59,048 bases of DNA from an uncultured Desulfovibrio sp. (GTDB lineage Bacteria; Desulfobacterota; Desulfovibrionia; Desulfovibrionales; Desulfovibrionaceae): contig CAKTDV010000019.1 in assembly GCA_934546745.1 (NCBI GenBank), forward strand, positions 1 through 59,048, in the 5' to 3' direction. Shown here piece after piece: positions 35,020 to 44,521 of the stretch. Position 1 is the stretch's first letter, and each line of letters starts with the position of its first letter. The notes under the pieces are model-generated. The model worked only from the letters and a program-made list of their open reading frames with translations. It was not told the DNA's origin and ran no database searches. A program made the position numbers and the translations under genes.

Positions 35020-38000
35020 TTAGCGAACGCGTTCGCCGCAATAGGGACAGAACGCGGCATTGTTTGCAGGTATGGGCTGACCGCAGGCTTCATTGCGGCA
35101 CAGGAGGGGGACAGGGCCGAGTTCGACGATGAGTTCTCCTTCGCGCACAGATACCATCTGTTTGTTTTCCTTGAAGTCCGCCGTCTTGAGAACGCGCTTG
35201 ACAATACCGTCCACAGGCGCAAGCACGGCTTTTTCCTGCTTCATGATGGAGACGTTAAAGAGCTCTTCGCCTTCCTTCACGATATCGCCGGGATGCACGT
35301 ACATGACCCAGAGATCGCCATTGCTGGGCGAGGCCACATGATACTTGTTGGCCGGATCCGCCTTGACAAGCCCCTTGCCCGATGCGTTTTGCGGTTGGCG
35401 CACCTGCACTTCGCAACTCATGATTTCCGAGTCGAGCACATAACGGCAAACCGACATGCCCGCGTCGTTGGGGCGGGAGATGCTCAGCAGGGAAAGATGA
35501 TGCGGTTTCCCCTTGCTGTCGTTGAAAGAGAGATCCTGGCCTGGCTTGAGTCCCTCAAACCAGACGTGCAAAGGCAGATTGTTGGGATCCCCGTAGACGC
35601 TGCGGAACTGTATGGTCTTGAGCGCGTCGCCGGGATGGTTCAAGTAAAGGACGAATTCTTCTTTGGAAGGCTGGCGCTTGAGCAGATCGCGGCAGGCGGC
35701 CTCTTCCGCGGCAAGATTTACGTCCGGGAGGCTTTCCAGCGGGGATTCCTCGGTGCGGCTGGCAAGCGCATTTTTCCAGTCGTTGCCGAACGCGCTTTCG
35801 TAGACCCAGTCTGGCGGGAAGCCCAAGGGCAAGCGGCCGAATTTGCCAAGCAGCAAGTTCCTGAAGGCGTCGTTGCAGTCGCGGTAAAGATCCAGACGGG
35901 CACGGCGCATTTCCGATGAAAGCTCCTTTTCCGGAATACGCACCACATGGCCGAGGACTTCGAGCAGAAAACGCACTTCGTCTTCGCCACCCCTTTTCCA
36001 GGCGCCTGTCACGGCGAGGAAGGCCGTGTTCCAGGTGATCTGTGAACCGGGCGTCACGTCGTGGTAGCGCACGATTTGCCGCGTACCTTCAAGGAATTTG
36101 AGCATGTAGGGCAGCAGATGGATATAGCCCTGCTTCATGGCGCCTTCCTGCGACGATGACGTGGCGCCGCCGGGCATGCCGTGACGCGTCACATCGTAGT
36201 CAATGCCCTGAAAATACGGGGCACAGTAGCGATCGTAGTAAGGCATAATCTGCTTGCAGACAAAATTCGCCTCACGGATGGCATCCTTGTTGAGGCGGGT
36301 TTCAAGCCCCAGTTCGTCCTCCATGTAGGCGACGGTGGACAGAATGTCTCCCTGCCCATAGGAGCGCACGGCGGAGCCAAGACCCGCATCGATGATGTGG
36401 GCTCCGGCCTTGGCGGCCGCGCCGCAGGAGCAGACGAAAAGGCCGTCAGTGCAATGCCGGTGATAATGCAGGACAAGCTCCGGCCAGCGGCGGCGCAGGG
36501 CCGCCACCAGCTCTGTCATGAAGCGCGGAGGGCAGACGCCGGCCATGTCTTTCAGGCCGAGAATGATGTGGCGCGATGCCTCGCTGGGGCTTTTGCCCAT
36601 GATATCGCCCATCATACGCAGGAAGGATTCCGTAACGCCCAGATAGTGCTCCACGTCGAAGCCTTTTGCCCAGGAAAGGGAGATGGCGGGCTCGAATACC
36701 ACGTCGCGACGCTCCATGACGACCTCGGCAATGGGGCGCATGTTCTCAACATGGTTGAGGAAGTCGAAACAGCGCACCACAGAGTAATGATCGCAGATCA
36801 TCTGGCCGGTAAGGCGCATGAGATTGCGCGGCTGCGGCGTATAGCCAAGCACATTGGTGGAACGCACCAGCAGCTGCTTCAATGTTTTGGGCGCAAAGCT
36901 GTTCCATTCGCGGGCTTCGCTGAAGGGGTACGTCATATTGGCCATCATGGCCACGTGAAAATGCGCGCCCCCGCCATTTTCGATGGAGAAGTAGCCAGCG
37001 TTGTCAAGGTAAGGCCCGATCAGGCGATCCTCCGCAAGGCGGAAGCGGTTGCCGGAGTTTGACTGGGTGAAATCACGCGGCGTGGTATCCGTAAAATGGA
37101 CATAGCCGGAACCGCGGATGAAATCCAGCAGGGCTTCGCGATCGTCATGAGGGTAGGGAGAAGGCTGGCGGCGCTGGGCTGCGCTGACTGGCGGGAGCAC
37201 CGGTTCAAAGGGGCCGAGTACCGGCGTGTCGCTGGAGCGGTAGACGCCGAGCCGCACATGCGGATTGTAGCCGCGCGCGGAAATTTCCGCCACCAGCCGG
37301 GCCAGGCGCTCGCCTTCGGGCGCCAAATCCGTATACTGTAACAGTTCCGGATGATTGGCAATGAAGTTGGTATTGATGTTGCCCGCGCGAAAATCAGGAT
37401 GTTTCAGAACCTGCTTGAAGAAGGGAATCGTCGTCTTGATACCGCCGATAATGTACTCGCCGAGGGCGCGCTGCATGATGGCGACGGTTTTTTCCCAGTC
37501 GTGGGCATAGGCGATAAGCAACGAACCTGCGGAATCATAGTTTGCCGGAAATTCATAGCCGGCGCAGATATTGGAGTCCAGGCGCACGCCGGGGCCGCCG
37601 GGCGAAACATACCGGGAAATGAGGCCGGAGTTGGGCGCGAAGTTGTCCTGTGGGTTTTCGCAGTTGATGCGCACCTGCATGGCGCAGTAGGAAGGACGCA
37701 GGTTTTCCTCGCGGTAGCGCAGTTCCGCGCCGAAGGCTATGCCGATCTGCTCCTCCACCAGATCGATACCGTAACGGCTTTCGGTGATGCCGTGTTCCAC
37801 CTGCAGGCGGGTATTGACCTCAATAAGATAGGGCGTGCCGTCAGGCAGCACGAGAAATTCCACAGTAGCCAGTGAATGGTAGCCCACGGCGCGCACAAGG
37901 CGGCGGGAATAATCCTTGAGCTGCTCCCGAAGATTACGGTTCAGCCCTTTCCACGGAGATGGGGTAATTTCGATGAGCTTCTGATGATTGCGCTGAACGG

Positions 38001-38721
38001 TACAATCGCGTTCGTCAAAGGCGAAGACGTTGCCGTACATGTCGGCAATGACCTGAATCTCGATATGACGGACGTCCGCAAGAAATTTTTCCACAAAAAG
38101 ACGCGGATTGCCAAAGGAGGCCTGGGCCATGGTGGAGGCCTTGAAAAAGGCGTCTTCCAGCTCCGCCTCATTATGGATGGCAAAGATGCCCCGGCCGCCT
38201 CCCCCGCCTTCCGCCTTGAGCATGATGGGGAGACCCATTTCATTGATGAGGCTTCGGGCGGTAGCCACATCCACGGCGCCATCGGAACCGGGTACTACGG
38301 GAATGCCCAGCTTTCGCGCGACGGCACGGGCCTGCACCTTGTTCCCCAGCAGATTCATGGCCTCGGCGGTAGCGCCGATGAAAGTCAGCCCCGCGTCCCG
38401 GCAGCGCTGCGGAAAACGGGTGTCCTCCGAAGCGAAGCCCCAGCCGGGATGGATGCCAACGACGCCGCGTTGACGCGCCTTGTCAATGATGCGATCAATA
38501 TCAAGATAGGCGCGCGGATCCGGGCCGAGCAGGACAAGTTCCTGCGCGGCCGAGGCGGCAGGCGCGGTTTTGTCCACATCTGTCGCCGTCATGGCGGCGA
38601 CAGCATCGAAGCGCTCCCTGATGGATCGGCAGATGCGCCGCGCCGGGATACCACGGTTGGCGACAAGTATGGTCTTGCCCCGCAAAAACTCCTGAACTTC
38701 CGCAAATGTCTTGTTGGCCAT
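35020..38721 (-). CDS. pyc: Pyruvate carboxylase, single chain, with C-terminal zinc ribbon
   Basis: This 1233-residue enzyme carboxylates pyruvate to oxaloacetate. Domains in order are biotin carboxylase (about 15-470; AEGGGGGRGIF, IEVNTRLQVEHG), carboxyltransferase barrel (about 540-900; TPRDFTQS, the carbamylated-Lys motif GLKDMAG, metal-binding HYHRH), PYC tail and a biotinyl domain. The biotin site is IMKQEK instead of the usual AMKME. The last ~27 residues form a Cx4C...CxxC zinc-ribbon-like knuckle (CRNEACG, CPYCGERVR), not part of typical enzymes. The carboxyltransferase motifs are also divergent (MPGGATSSSQE). The gene follows birA by ten bases. Confidence 0.93.
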   Translation of the reverse strand: MANKTFAEVQEFLRGKTILVANRGIPARRICRSIRERFDAVAAMTATDVDKTAPAASAAQELVLLGPDPRAYLDIDRIIDKARQRGVVGIHPGWGFASEDTRFPQRCRDAGLTFIGATAEAMNLLGNKVQARAVARKLGIPVVPGSDGAVDVATARSLINEMGLPIMLKAEGGGGGRGIFAIHNEAELEDAFFKASTMAQASFGNPRLFVEKFLADVRHIEIQVIADMYGNVFAFDERDCTVQRNHQKLIEITPSPWKGLNRNLREQLKDYSRRLVRAVGYHSLATVEFLVLPDGTPYLIEVNTRLQVEHGITESRYGIDLVEEQIGIAFGAELRYREENLRPSYCAMQVRINCENPQDNFAPNSGLISRYVSPGGPGVRLDSNICAGYEFPANYDSAGSLLIAYAHDWEKTVAIMQRALGEYIIGGIKTTIPFFKQVLKHPDFRAGNINTNFIANHPELLQYTDLAPEGERLARLVAEISARGYNPHVRLGVYRSSDTPVLGPFEPVLPPVSAAQRRQPSPYPHDDREALLDFIRGSGYVHFTDTTPRDFTQSNSGNRFRLAEDRLIGPYLDNAGYFSIENGGGAHFHVAMMANMTYPFSEAREWNSFAPKTLKQLLVRSTNVLGYTPQPRNLMRLTGQMICDHYSVVRCFDFLNHVENMRPIAEVVMERRDVVFEPAISLSWAKGFDVEHYLGVTESFLRMMGDIMGKSPSEASRHIILGLKDMAGVCPPRFMTELVAALRRRWPELVLHYHRHCTDGLFVCSCGAAAKAGAHIIDAGLGSAVRSYGQGDILSTVAYMEDELGLETRLNKDAIREANFVCKQIMPYYDRYCAPYFQGIDYDVTRHGMPGGATSSSQEGAMKQGYIHLLPYMLKFLEGTRQIVRYHDVTPGSQITWNTAFLAVTGAWKRGGEDEVRFLLEVLGHVVRIPEKELSSEMRRARLDLYRDCNDAFRNLLLGKFGRLPLGFPPDWVYESAFGNDWKNALASRTEESPLESLPDVNLAAEEAACRDLLKRQPSKEEFVLYLNHPGDALKTIQFRSVYGDPNNLPLHVWFEGLKPGQDLSFNDSKGKPHHLSLLSISRPNDAGMSVCRYVLDSEIMSCEVQVRQPQNASGKGLVKADPANKYHVASPSNGDLWVMYVHPGDIVKEGEELFNVSIMKQEKAVLAPVDGIVKRVLKTADFKENKQMVSVREGELIVELGPVPLLCRNEACGQPIPANNAAFCPYCGERVR

Positions 38722-38731
38722 TCCTCAGCCC

Positions 38732-39592
38732 TTACTTGGTAGTCTCGTTGGCGGGAGATACCCGCCCCTGCCCGTTTTTTCCGGGCTGTTGCGCGCAACG
38801 TGCCTCGTCAAGGCGCAGGCTGCCGCCACGGAGAATGCGTTCCCGCCCGTCGCGGATCAGACAAAGGCCGCCGTCCTGGGCCAGCCCCGCAAGGCGGCCG
38901 CGCATTTGTTCGCGACCGTCGTCCACTATGACGTTGCAATGCCGCCATAACAGCAGGCGTTCGGCTTCTTCACGCCAACGCGCTGCAAAAAAGCGTTCCT
39001 GACTATATGCGGAAAACAGACGATTTACAAGCCGACGCCACAAACTCTCCGCGGTAGGCGCCGCGCCCCCTTCCGGGATCAGGCGTGCCAGACAGGTTGC
39101 CGGCATGGCGGCGTCGCGGCGCATCTCTTCCTCGCCGGGACAGGACAATATATTGATGCCGATACCCGCGAGCAGACAATCGCCCCGTTCTTCCAGCAGC
39201 AGGCCGGCCAGCTTGCGGACGTCCTCTCCCGCCGTCACGACGATATCGTTGGGCCATTTCAGACGCGTTTCCCAGCCCAGAGAGCACAGGGCCATTGCCA
39301 GAAGGGTGCCGCAGATGACGCTGCCTTCGGGAGCGTTGAACGGCGTTTCCAGCGGCAGGCGCAGCGCGGCGTACAGGTTGCCCGGCGGAGAAAACCAGCG
39401 GCGGCGCAGTTGCCCCCTGCCCTGTCGCTGGGCAACGACCTGTACGCTGTCCCAGGGGTGCAGACGCCCGGCGTCAGCCAGACGGCGGGCGCTGTCAAGG
39501 CAGGATTCCACCTCGCCCAGACGCCAGACGCGGGGGCTGGGCGGAGTGCCGCTTGGCAAACGGCGGGGACTTGGATACCAAGAGGAAGACAT
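38732..39592 (-). CDS. birA: Biotin--[acetyl-CoA-carboxylase/pyruvate carboxylase] ligase
   Basis: This 286-residue ligase attaches biotin to carrier lysines. The biotin/ATP site is seen in QRQGRGQLRRRWFSPPGNLY, LKWPND and RKLAGLLLEE, and there is no N-terminal helix-turn-helix, so it is a catalytic-only (group I) form. The ATG with AGGA upstream is preferred over a TTG seven codons earlier. Lying directly before pyruvate carboxylase, it probably biotinylates that enzyme's unusual IMKQE site. Confidence 0.93.
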   Translation of the reverse strand: MSSSWYPSPRRLPSGTPPSPRVWRLGEVESCLDSARRLADAGRLHPWDSVQVVAQRQGRGQLRRRWFSPPGNLYAALRLPLETPFNAPEGSVICGTLLAMALCSLGWETRLKWPNDIVVTAGEDVRKLAGLLLEERGDCLLAGIGINILSCPGEEEMRRDAAMPATCLARLIPEGGAAPTAESLWRRLVNRLFSAYSQERFFAARWREEAERLLLWRHCNVIVDDGREQMRGRLAGLAQDGGLCLIRDGRERILRGGSLRLDEARCAQQPGKNGQGRVSPANETTK

Positions 39593-39630
39593 GCTTTTTC
39601 CTTTTTTTAGCAATGTCGGAGAGCTGACAT

Positions 39631-40737
39631 ATGGACATCTTTCTTGTGGGTGGCGCCGTGCGGGATTTACTGCTGGGACGCCGTCCCAAAGATCTGGATT
39701 TCGCCTTTTCCGGAAGCCGGGAGGACTTTGCCGCGGAGCACAGGAAGACGCGGGTCGTGGGAAAGAGCGTCCAGGTCTGTCTCTGGCGCGGCCGGGAATA
39801 CATGCCGCTGCGGGACAATTCGCTGCAATGCGATCTTGCCGCGCGTGACCTGACCATCAATGCGCTGGCACTGGAGAATAACGGCCGCCTGCACTGCCAT
39901 CCACAGGCGCTGCGGGATTTGCGGGATGGCATCCTGCGCCCCGCCTCACCAAGGGCATTCCTGGAAGATCCCGCACGGGTGTTCCGGGTAGCCCGTTTTG
40001 CCGCCGCGCTGCCCAGCTTCCGGCTTGCCGAAGAGTGCGTGCATCTTATGCGCGCCGTCCCTGATGAGAATCTGCGCCGCATCCCCGCGGAACGTGTGGG
40101 CCATGAGCTGCGCAAGGCGCTGTCCGCGTCAAGCCCGGGACGTTTTCTTCAAGTATTGGATGAAACTTCCTGTCTGCGTGTCTGGTTTGAGGAAGTCAAG
40201 GGCGCTTCCTCCGTACCGGCTGGCCCACTCCCCGTACAGGAAGGCAGCGTACTGGCGCATACCGTGAACGTCATGAACGCCGTGCGGGGTAATGCCATCG
40301 CCGTCTGGATGGCCCTTTGCCATGATCTCGGAAAAGTACGTACGCCGCTGGAAGAACTTCTCCATCAGGAGGGGCATGAAAAGCGGGGTATTGAGCAGGC
40401 CGCGAAACTTGGGCGGCGGCTGTGCCTGCCACGCCGTTACCAGCGGGCGGGGGCGCTTGCCGCCGGAGAACACGCGCGGGCCGGGCTGCTGCTGTCCATG
40501 CGTCCCGGAAGGCAGCGGGATCTCCTCTGGAGTGTCTCTCGCGGTGGATTTCACGACGCGTTCTGGCGTCTGGTGGAGGCGGACAGCGGTACTCCCCTCT
40601 TCGCTGAGGCGACGCGCCGGGTTCATCTGCTGCGTTCCATCCACTTACCGCCGGAGTGGCGCGCCCGGGGGGAGGGGGCGGAATCCCGGCTTCGGAGAAT
40701 GCATTGTGCCGCTCTTGCCGCGCTGCGCCGGCGCTGA
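39631..40737 (+). CDS. cca: CCA tRNA nucleotidyltransferase with HD domain
   Basis: A 368-residue class II nucleotidyltransferase. It adds or repairs the 3' CCA of tRNAs. Motifs are the opening FLVGGAVRDLLLG, the catalytic pair in KDLDFAF, RDLTINALAL, and EDPARVFRVARFAA. A C-terminal HD phosphohydrolase domain follows (WMALCHDLGK). The start has GGAGAG upstream and lies 38 bases from the divergent birA. Its last 93 bases overlap the convergent ybeY. Confidence 0.92.
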   Translation: MDIFLVGGAVRDLLLGRRPKDLDFAFSGSREDFAAEHRKTRVVGKSVQVCLWRGREYMPLRDNSLQCDLAARDLTINALALENNGRLHCHPQALRDLRDGILRPASPRAFLEDPARVFRVARFAAALPSFRLAEECVHLMRAVPDENLRRIPAERVGHELRKALSASSPGRFLQVLDETSCLRVWFEEVKGASSVPAGPLPVQEGSVLAHTVNVMNAVRGNAIAVWMALCHDLGKVRTPLEELLHQEGHEKRGIEQAAKLGRRLCLPRRYQRAGALAAGEHARAGLLLSMRPGRQRDLLWSVSRGGFHDAFWRLVEADSGTPLFAEATRRVHLLRSIHLPPEWRARGEGAESRLRRMHCAALAALRRR

Positions 40738-41172
40738 TCGCGTATTTTCATGATTGGTATTCCACGCCCGGAGACAGGCCTGTTCCAGCGACGTCATTTC
40801 CGGGCTGTGATCAAGGCCGGCCATATGCGCCATGCCATGTGCCAGCAGACGCAGCAGGTGGCGCAGAGGGGGCTGGTGGTAGAACCGGCATTCCCGCTCC
40901 CACGTGTCCAGCGACAGCAGCAGTTCTCCCGGCAGACTGGCGTCGCCTGGAAATGTCAGAATATTCGTGGGGCCGGAGCAGGCCATGCAGCGGGCGTTGG
41001 CGCCAGCTGCATGGGCGTCGTCGGCCAGACGCAGCGCTATGCGCTCCGGCAGAACGCAGCCTCGCTCCGTCAGCGTGCGGCCGAAACCGCCAAGCGCCAG
41101 CTCCAGTTCCCGCCTGTCCAGCGGGAGCCTCCAGAGGCGTGTCGTTTCTCTGGAGATCTGAAAGAGCGGCAT
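40645..41172 (-). CDS. ybeY: Endoribonuclease YbeY
   Basis: A 175-residue metal-dependent RNase for 16S rRNA 3' maturation and ribosome quality control. The zinc site is HGMAHMAGLDHSPEM, matching the family HGxLHLxGxDH, and TNILTFPGD is the usual second motif. The last ~35 residues (Pro/Gly/Arg-rich) extend beyond the family core and are encoded over the 3' end of the convergent cca. It is the last gene of phoH-pgpH-ybeY, a widely conserved order. Confidence 0.92.
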   Translation of the reverse strand: MPLFQISRETTRLWRLPLDRRELELALGGFGRTLTERGCVLPERIALRLADDAHAAGANARCMACSGPTNILTFPGDASLPGELLLSLDTWERECRFYHQPPLRHLLRLLAHGMAHMAGLDHSPEMTSLEQACLRAWNTNHENTRSAPAQRGKSGTMHSPKPGFRPLPPGAPLRR

Positions 41173-41183
41173 GGTTCACCTCT

Positions 41184-43406
41184 CTAGTTTCTGCCTTTGC
41201 CCGCAACGCCGCGCAGTTTTTCGGGGTAGACAATGCGCTGATGGAAGATACCTGTCAGAATGCGTTGAAAGCTTTCGCTCAGGTAGTGCAGATCGCGGAA
41301 GGTCAACTCGGACTCGTCAAGCTGGCCTTCGGAGAAAATGCCTTTGATGATGGTGTCAATGTGGGCGCGCAGGCGGGCGGGCGTGGGCTCTGTCAGAGTG
41401 CGGCTGGAAGCCTCCACCGAATCGGCCAGCATGAGAATGGCGGCCTCCTTGCTCTGTGGGCGAGGTCCGGGATAGCTGTAATCCGATTCCCTGGCCTTTT
41501 CGCCAAGGTTCAGCGCTTTCTGGTAGAAATAGCGGATGACGCGCGTGCCGTGATGCTGGCGGATAATATCGGTAATGTCCTGGCCGAGGTTATAGTGTTC
41601 GGCCAGTTCCGTGCCTTTTTTAACATGGGAAAGAATGATGAGCGCGCTCATGGATGGCGCGAGACGATCGTGCTTGTTAGGGCCGCCGAACTGGTTTTCA
41701 ATGAAATATTCGGGGTAGGACAGTTTTCCCGCATCGTGATACAGGGCGGCAACCTTGCACAGCAGGCTGTTTGCGCCGATGGCCTTTGCGCCGGCTTCCA
41801 CCATATTGGCCACGACCAGCGAGTGATGGTAGGTGCCAGGAATGGTCACCATGAGTTCCTGCATGAGCGGTTGTTCCAGGCTCATGAGTTCCATGAGGCG
41901 GAATCGCGTACTGTAACCGAAAATAAGTTCCAGAACCGGGCTGACGGCAAAGAGGACAATGAGCGTCAACAGGGAGTTGATGCCAACGGCGCACAGTTGG
42001 GCCGGGATTTCCCAGAGAGGTGTCTGGAGCAGTGCGGCGGCGCCGATCCAGATGAGCATCTGGCCCCCCGCCAGGGGAAAAAGCCCCCAGATGACATCCG
42101 GCCTGTTCTGGGCGCTGGTGATGATCCAGGTGGCCAGCATGGCACTCAGGAATTGGTAGAAGAAGAAAGAGGCGTCCGCCTGCAGCATGAGCATACAGAA
42201 AAAACAGAGAAGAAGACCCATGCTGCAATAGCGGCGCGCGGCAAACACCATGGCCACCAGCCCTACGCCGCCGGCGATGGGGTAGGCGGCAGAGGCGATG
42301 GTCATGAAGTTGAGGCTGTCGAGACGGAGCCCGATCAGGTAGACGCCCTTGGCTCCCAGCGAGAACAGGAGCAGCACAAGCGAAATAAGCAGCACGTCCT
42401 TGCAGCGCATGGGCGTTCCGGGTTTGCCGCTGGGCGACGCAAAAAAGCCGATGGACAGCACCAGCGAAATGATGAACGCGCCCGCGACCACATTCCAGCG
42501 AATGGGATCCGAGGCGGTTGCGTACAGACTTTGCAGCTTGATTTGCTGTTCGCGGCTGACGCGTTCTCCCTTGCGGACGATGAGTTCGCCTTTCTGCAAC
42601 TGGTAATAGACGGGCTCCACGTTTTGCACCACGGCGGCAGCGCGCTTTTGCGTCGCCTCCCTGTTGAGCGTCAGGGAGGCGGACAGGGAGGATATCATCA
42701 GGTTGTTGATGGCGCGCCTGGCGGAATCGCTGAGGCCGGGTGTCTGCTGGAGTTTGCCGGAAATCTCGGCCAGAAATGAGGGCAGATCAGGCAAGGCCAC
42801 AATATCCGGGCGCAGCAGCTCCGTGCCGTTGTCCAGATTGCGGATAATGGCGCCGGAACGTCCGACGCGCGAGGTACGCACGTCGCCGACAAGTCCTTCG
42901 GCCATGCGATCACGGATGAGCGGAAACAGGGTGCTGATGATGACTGTCTGAATCTCCGGCTGCGCAAGATAGGGCATGACTTCGTCGGCGACAGGCGGCG
43001 GCAGATCATTGCTGAGGTTCCGCACAGGAGAATCCGCCAGAGCTTCGCCCGACGAGGTATTGAGCTGCTGAAACACGGCGATCAGCCGGTGCTGGAAAGC
43101 CGCAAAAGCGTCCATGCTCAGATCATAGACGGGCGGTTGCAGCATTTCCACCTGTTTTCTGCGGGCTTTTGTGGCCTGGGTATCCTCGACAAGCAGATCC
43201 CTGTCGGCCTCCACATCATGATCAGCTACCTGACCGGCCACATACATTTTGCGGGTGCCTTCGAAGTTCGCGCCTGCGAGCAGGGAAAGCAACAGAAGCG
43301 TTCCGATGAGAACCCACAAGCCTTTTCCGGTGTTATGGCGCTCGTGAATGGTGCGCCATAACATGCGGACGCTAGAGGGGCGCGGAGGCTTTTTCTGATG
43401 AGTCAT
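41184..43406 (-). CDS. pgpH: PgpH/YqfF-family membrane HD phosphodiesterase
   Basis: This 740-residue protein matches the 7TMR-HD family: an N-terminal helix, an extracytoplasmic ~250-residue domain, seven membrane helices, and a cytoplasmic HD domain with ALYHDAGKL, IRQHHGTRV and MLADSVEASSRT. Characterised members hydrolyse cyclic di-AMP. Whether this organism makes c-di-AMP cannot be told here. The gene starts inside the end of phoH (35-base overlap) and lacks a clear ribosome site; an ATG 14 codons downstream is an alternative. Confidence 0.92.
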   Translation of the reverse strand: MTHQKKPPRPSSVRMLWRTIHERHNTGKGLWVLIGTLLLLSLLAGANFEGTRKMYVAGQVADHDVEADRDLLVEDTQATKARRKQVEMLQPPVYDLSMDAFAAFQHRLIAVFQQLNTSSGEALADSPVRNLSNDLPPPVADEVMPYLAQPEIQTVIISTLFPLIRDRMAEGLVGDVRTSRVGRSGAIIRNLDNGTELLRPDIVALPDLPSFLAEISGKLQQTPGLSDSARRAINNLMISSLSASLTLNREATQKRAAAVVQNVEPVYYQLQKGELIVRKGERVSREQQIKLQSLYATASDPIRWNVVAGAFIISLVLSIGFFASPSGKPGTPMRCKDVLLISLVLLLFSLGAKGVYLIGLRLDSLNFMTIASAAYPIAGGVGLVAMVFAARRYCSMGLLLCFFCMLMLQADASFFFYQFLSAMLATWIITSAQNRPDVIWGLFPLAGGQMLIWIGAAALLQTPLWEIPAQLCAVGINSLLTLIVLFAVSPVLELIFGYSTRFRLMELMSLEQPLMQELMVTIPGTYHHSLVVANMVEAGAKAIGANSLLCKVAALYHDAGKLSYPEYFIENQFGGPNKHDRLAPSMSALIILSHVKKGTELAEHYNLGQDITDIIRQHHGTRVIRYFYQKALNLGEKARESDYSYPGPRPQSKEAAILMLADSVEASSRTLTEPTPARLRAHIDTIIKGIFSEGQLDESELTFRDLHYLSESFQRILTGIFHQRIVYPEKLRGVAGKGRN

Positions 43407-44370
43407 AGGCGTTCACAATGGCGCCGACAAGCGGGTGGCGCACGACGTCCGTCTTGCTGAAGCGGTGAATGGCGAGTCCCGGCACATCGCGCAGGATCTT
43501 GAGCGCATGAATGAGGCCGGAACGGCCGTCCCGATCGCCAGGCTGCATGGGCAAATCAATCTGGGTCGCGTCGCCGGTAACGACAACGCGTGAGCCAAAG
43601 CCCATGCGGGTGAGGAACATCTTCATCTGTTCCCGCGTGGTGTTCTGGGCCTCATCCAGAATGATGAAGGCGTCGTTAAGGGTACGTCCACGCATGAAGG
43701 CCAGCGGCGCCACCTCAATGGACCCCACTTCCATCATGGCGGCCACTTTGGCCTGCGGCATCATATCGTGCAGGGCGTCGTAGAGCGGGCGCAGGTAGGG
43801 GTTGACCTTTTCCGCCAGATCGCCGGGCAGGAAACCCAGACGTTCTCCGGCCTCCACGGCGGGCCGCGTCAGCACAATACGCTTGACCTTGTGCTGCTGC
43901 AGCATGTTGAGCGCCATGGCCACGGCAAGATAGGTTTTTCCCGTGCCGGCGGGGCCGGTGGCAAAGACCATTTCATGGCTGCGCAACAGGCCAAGGTAGG
44001 TTTTCTGGGCAAGGTTGCGGGCCGTGACCGTTTTGCGGGGTGTCGCCACGAAGACGGCTTCCTTGTAAATCTGACGCAGGTTGACGCCGGGATCGGCTGT
44101 CAGCATGGCATAGGCGCGGGAGACGTCCTGTCCGCTCAGCTCCATACCCCCTGCCGTCAGTTCATACAGTTGAAGAAAAAGGTTGCAGAGGATCCGCCGG
44201 ACGGACTGATCCGGCGTATCGATGGAGAGAACGGCGCCGCGTGAGGTCAGCCGCGCGCCGCTGGCGGCGGAGAGAATGTCCAGATGGGCATTGTGGGGGC
44301 CAAACAGCGTATTGGCGGCATGGGGATCGTCGAATTCGAGCGATTCCCGCGAGGAGGATGTGGCTTCCAT
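43372..44370 (-). CDS. phoH: PhoH-family ATPase
   Basis: A 332-residue protein with the PhoH P-loop GPAGTGKTYLAVA, LTRPAVEAGERLGFLPGD, the Walker B-like FIILDEAQN and GDATQIDLP. Members are linked to RNA handling, often with YbeY and PgpH as here. The N-terminal ~110 residues fit the family extension. The upstream 150-base region is shared with the divergent repeat-protein gene. Confidence 0.94.
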   Translation of the reverse strand: MEATSSSRESLEFDDPHAANTLFGPHNAHLDILSAASGARLTSRGAVLSIDTPDQSVRRILCNLFLQLYELTAGGMELSGQDVSRAYAMLTADPGVNLRQIYKEAVFVATPRKTVTARNLAQKTYLGLLRSHEMVFATGPAGTGKTYLAVAMALNMLQQHKVKRIVLTRPAVEAGERLGFLPGDLAEKVNPYLRPLYDALHDMMPQAKVAAMMEVGSIEVAPLAFMRGRTLNDAFIILDEAQNTTREQMKMFLTRMGFGSRVVVTGDATQIDLPMQPGDRDGRSGLIHALKILRDVPGLAIHRFSKTDVVRHPLVGAIVNAYDSSEKASAPL

Positions 44371-44428
44371 AGGGGATATGCTAGTTCATTTGCCGGGCGC
44401 TGTCCATGCGGGCATGCTTGAATGTGGT

Positions 44429-44444
44429 TGGCCTGATATTTGCA
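44429..44444 (+). promoter_or_regulatory. Sigma-54-like promoter upstream of the modular repeat protein
   Basis: TGGCCTG-ATAT-TTGCA matches the sigma-54 consensus TGGCACG-N4-TTGCA at ten of twelve specified positions with exact -24/-12 spacing. It lies about 78 bases before the ATG of the repeat-protein gene. No enhancer site was identified. Confidence 0.6.
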
Positions 44445-44521
44445 TAATTCAGGGCGGAAGTGAAAAAAAGGAAATTTTTTCCACTCAGTCACGAAAGCAA
44501 AGAGATCAACAGGAGCCCATC

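Noticed and set aside
40656..42779. A 707-codon plus-strand open frame
   Set aside because: Antisense to ybeY and pgpH, both with intact motifs and operon context.
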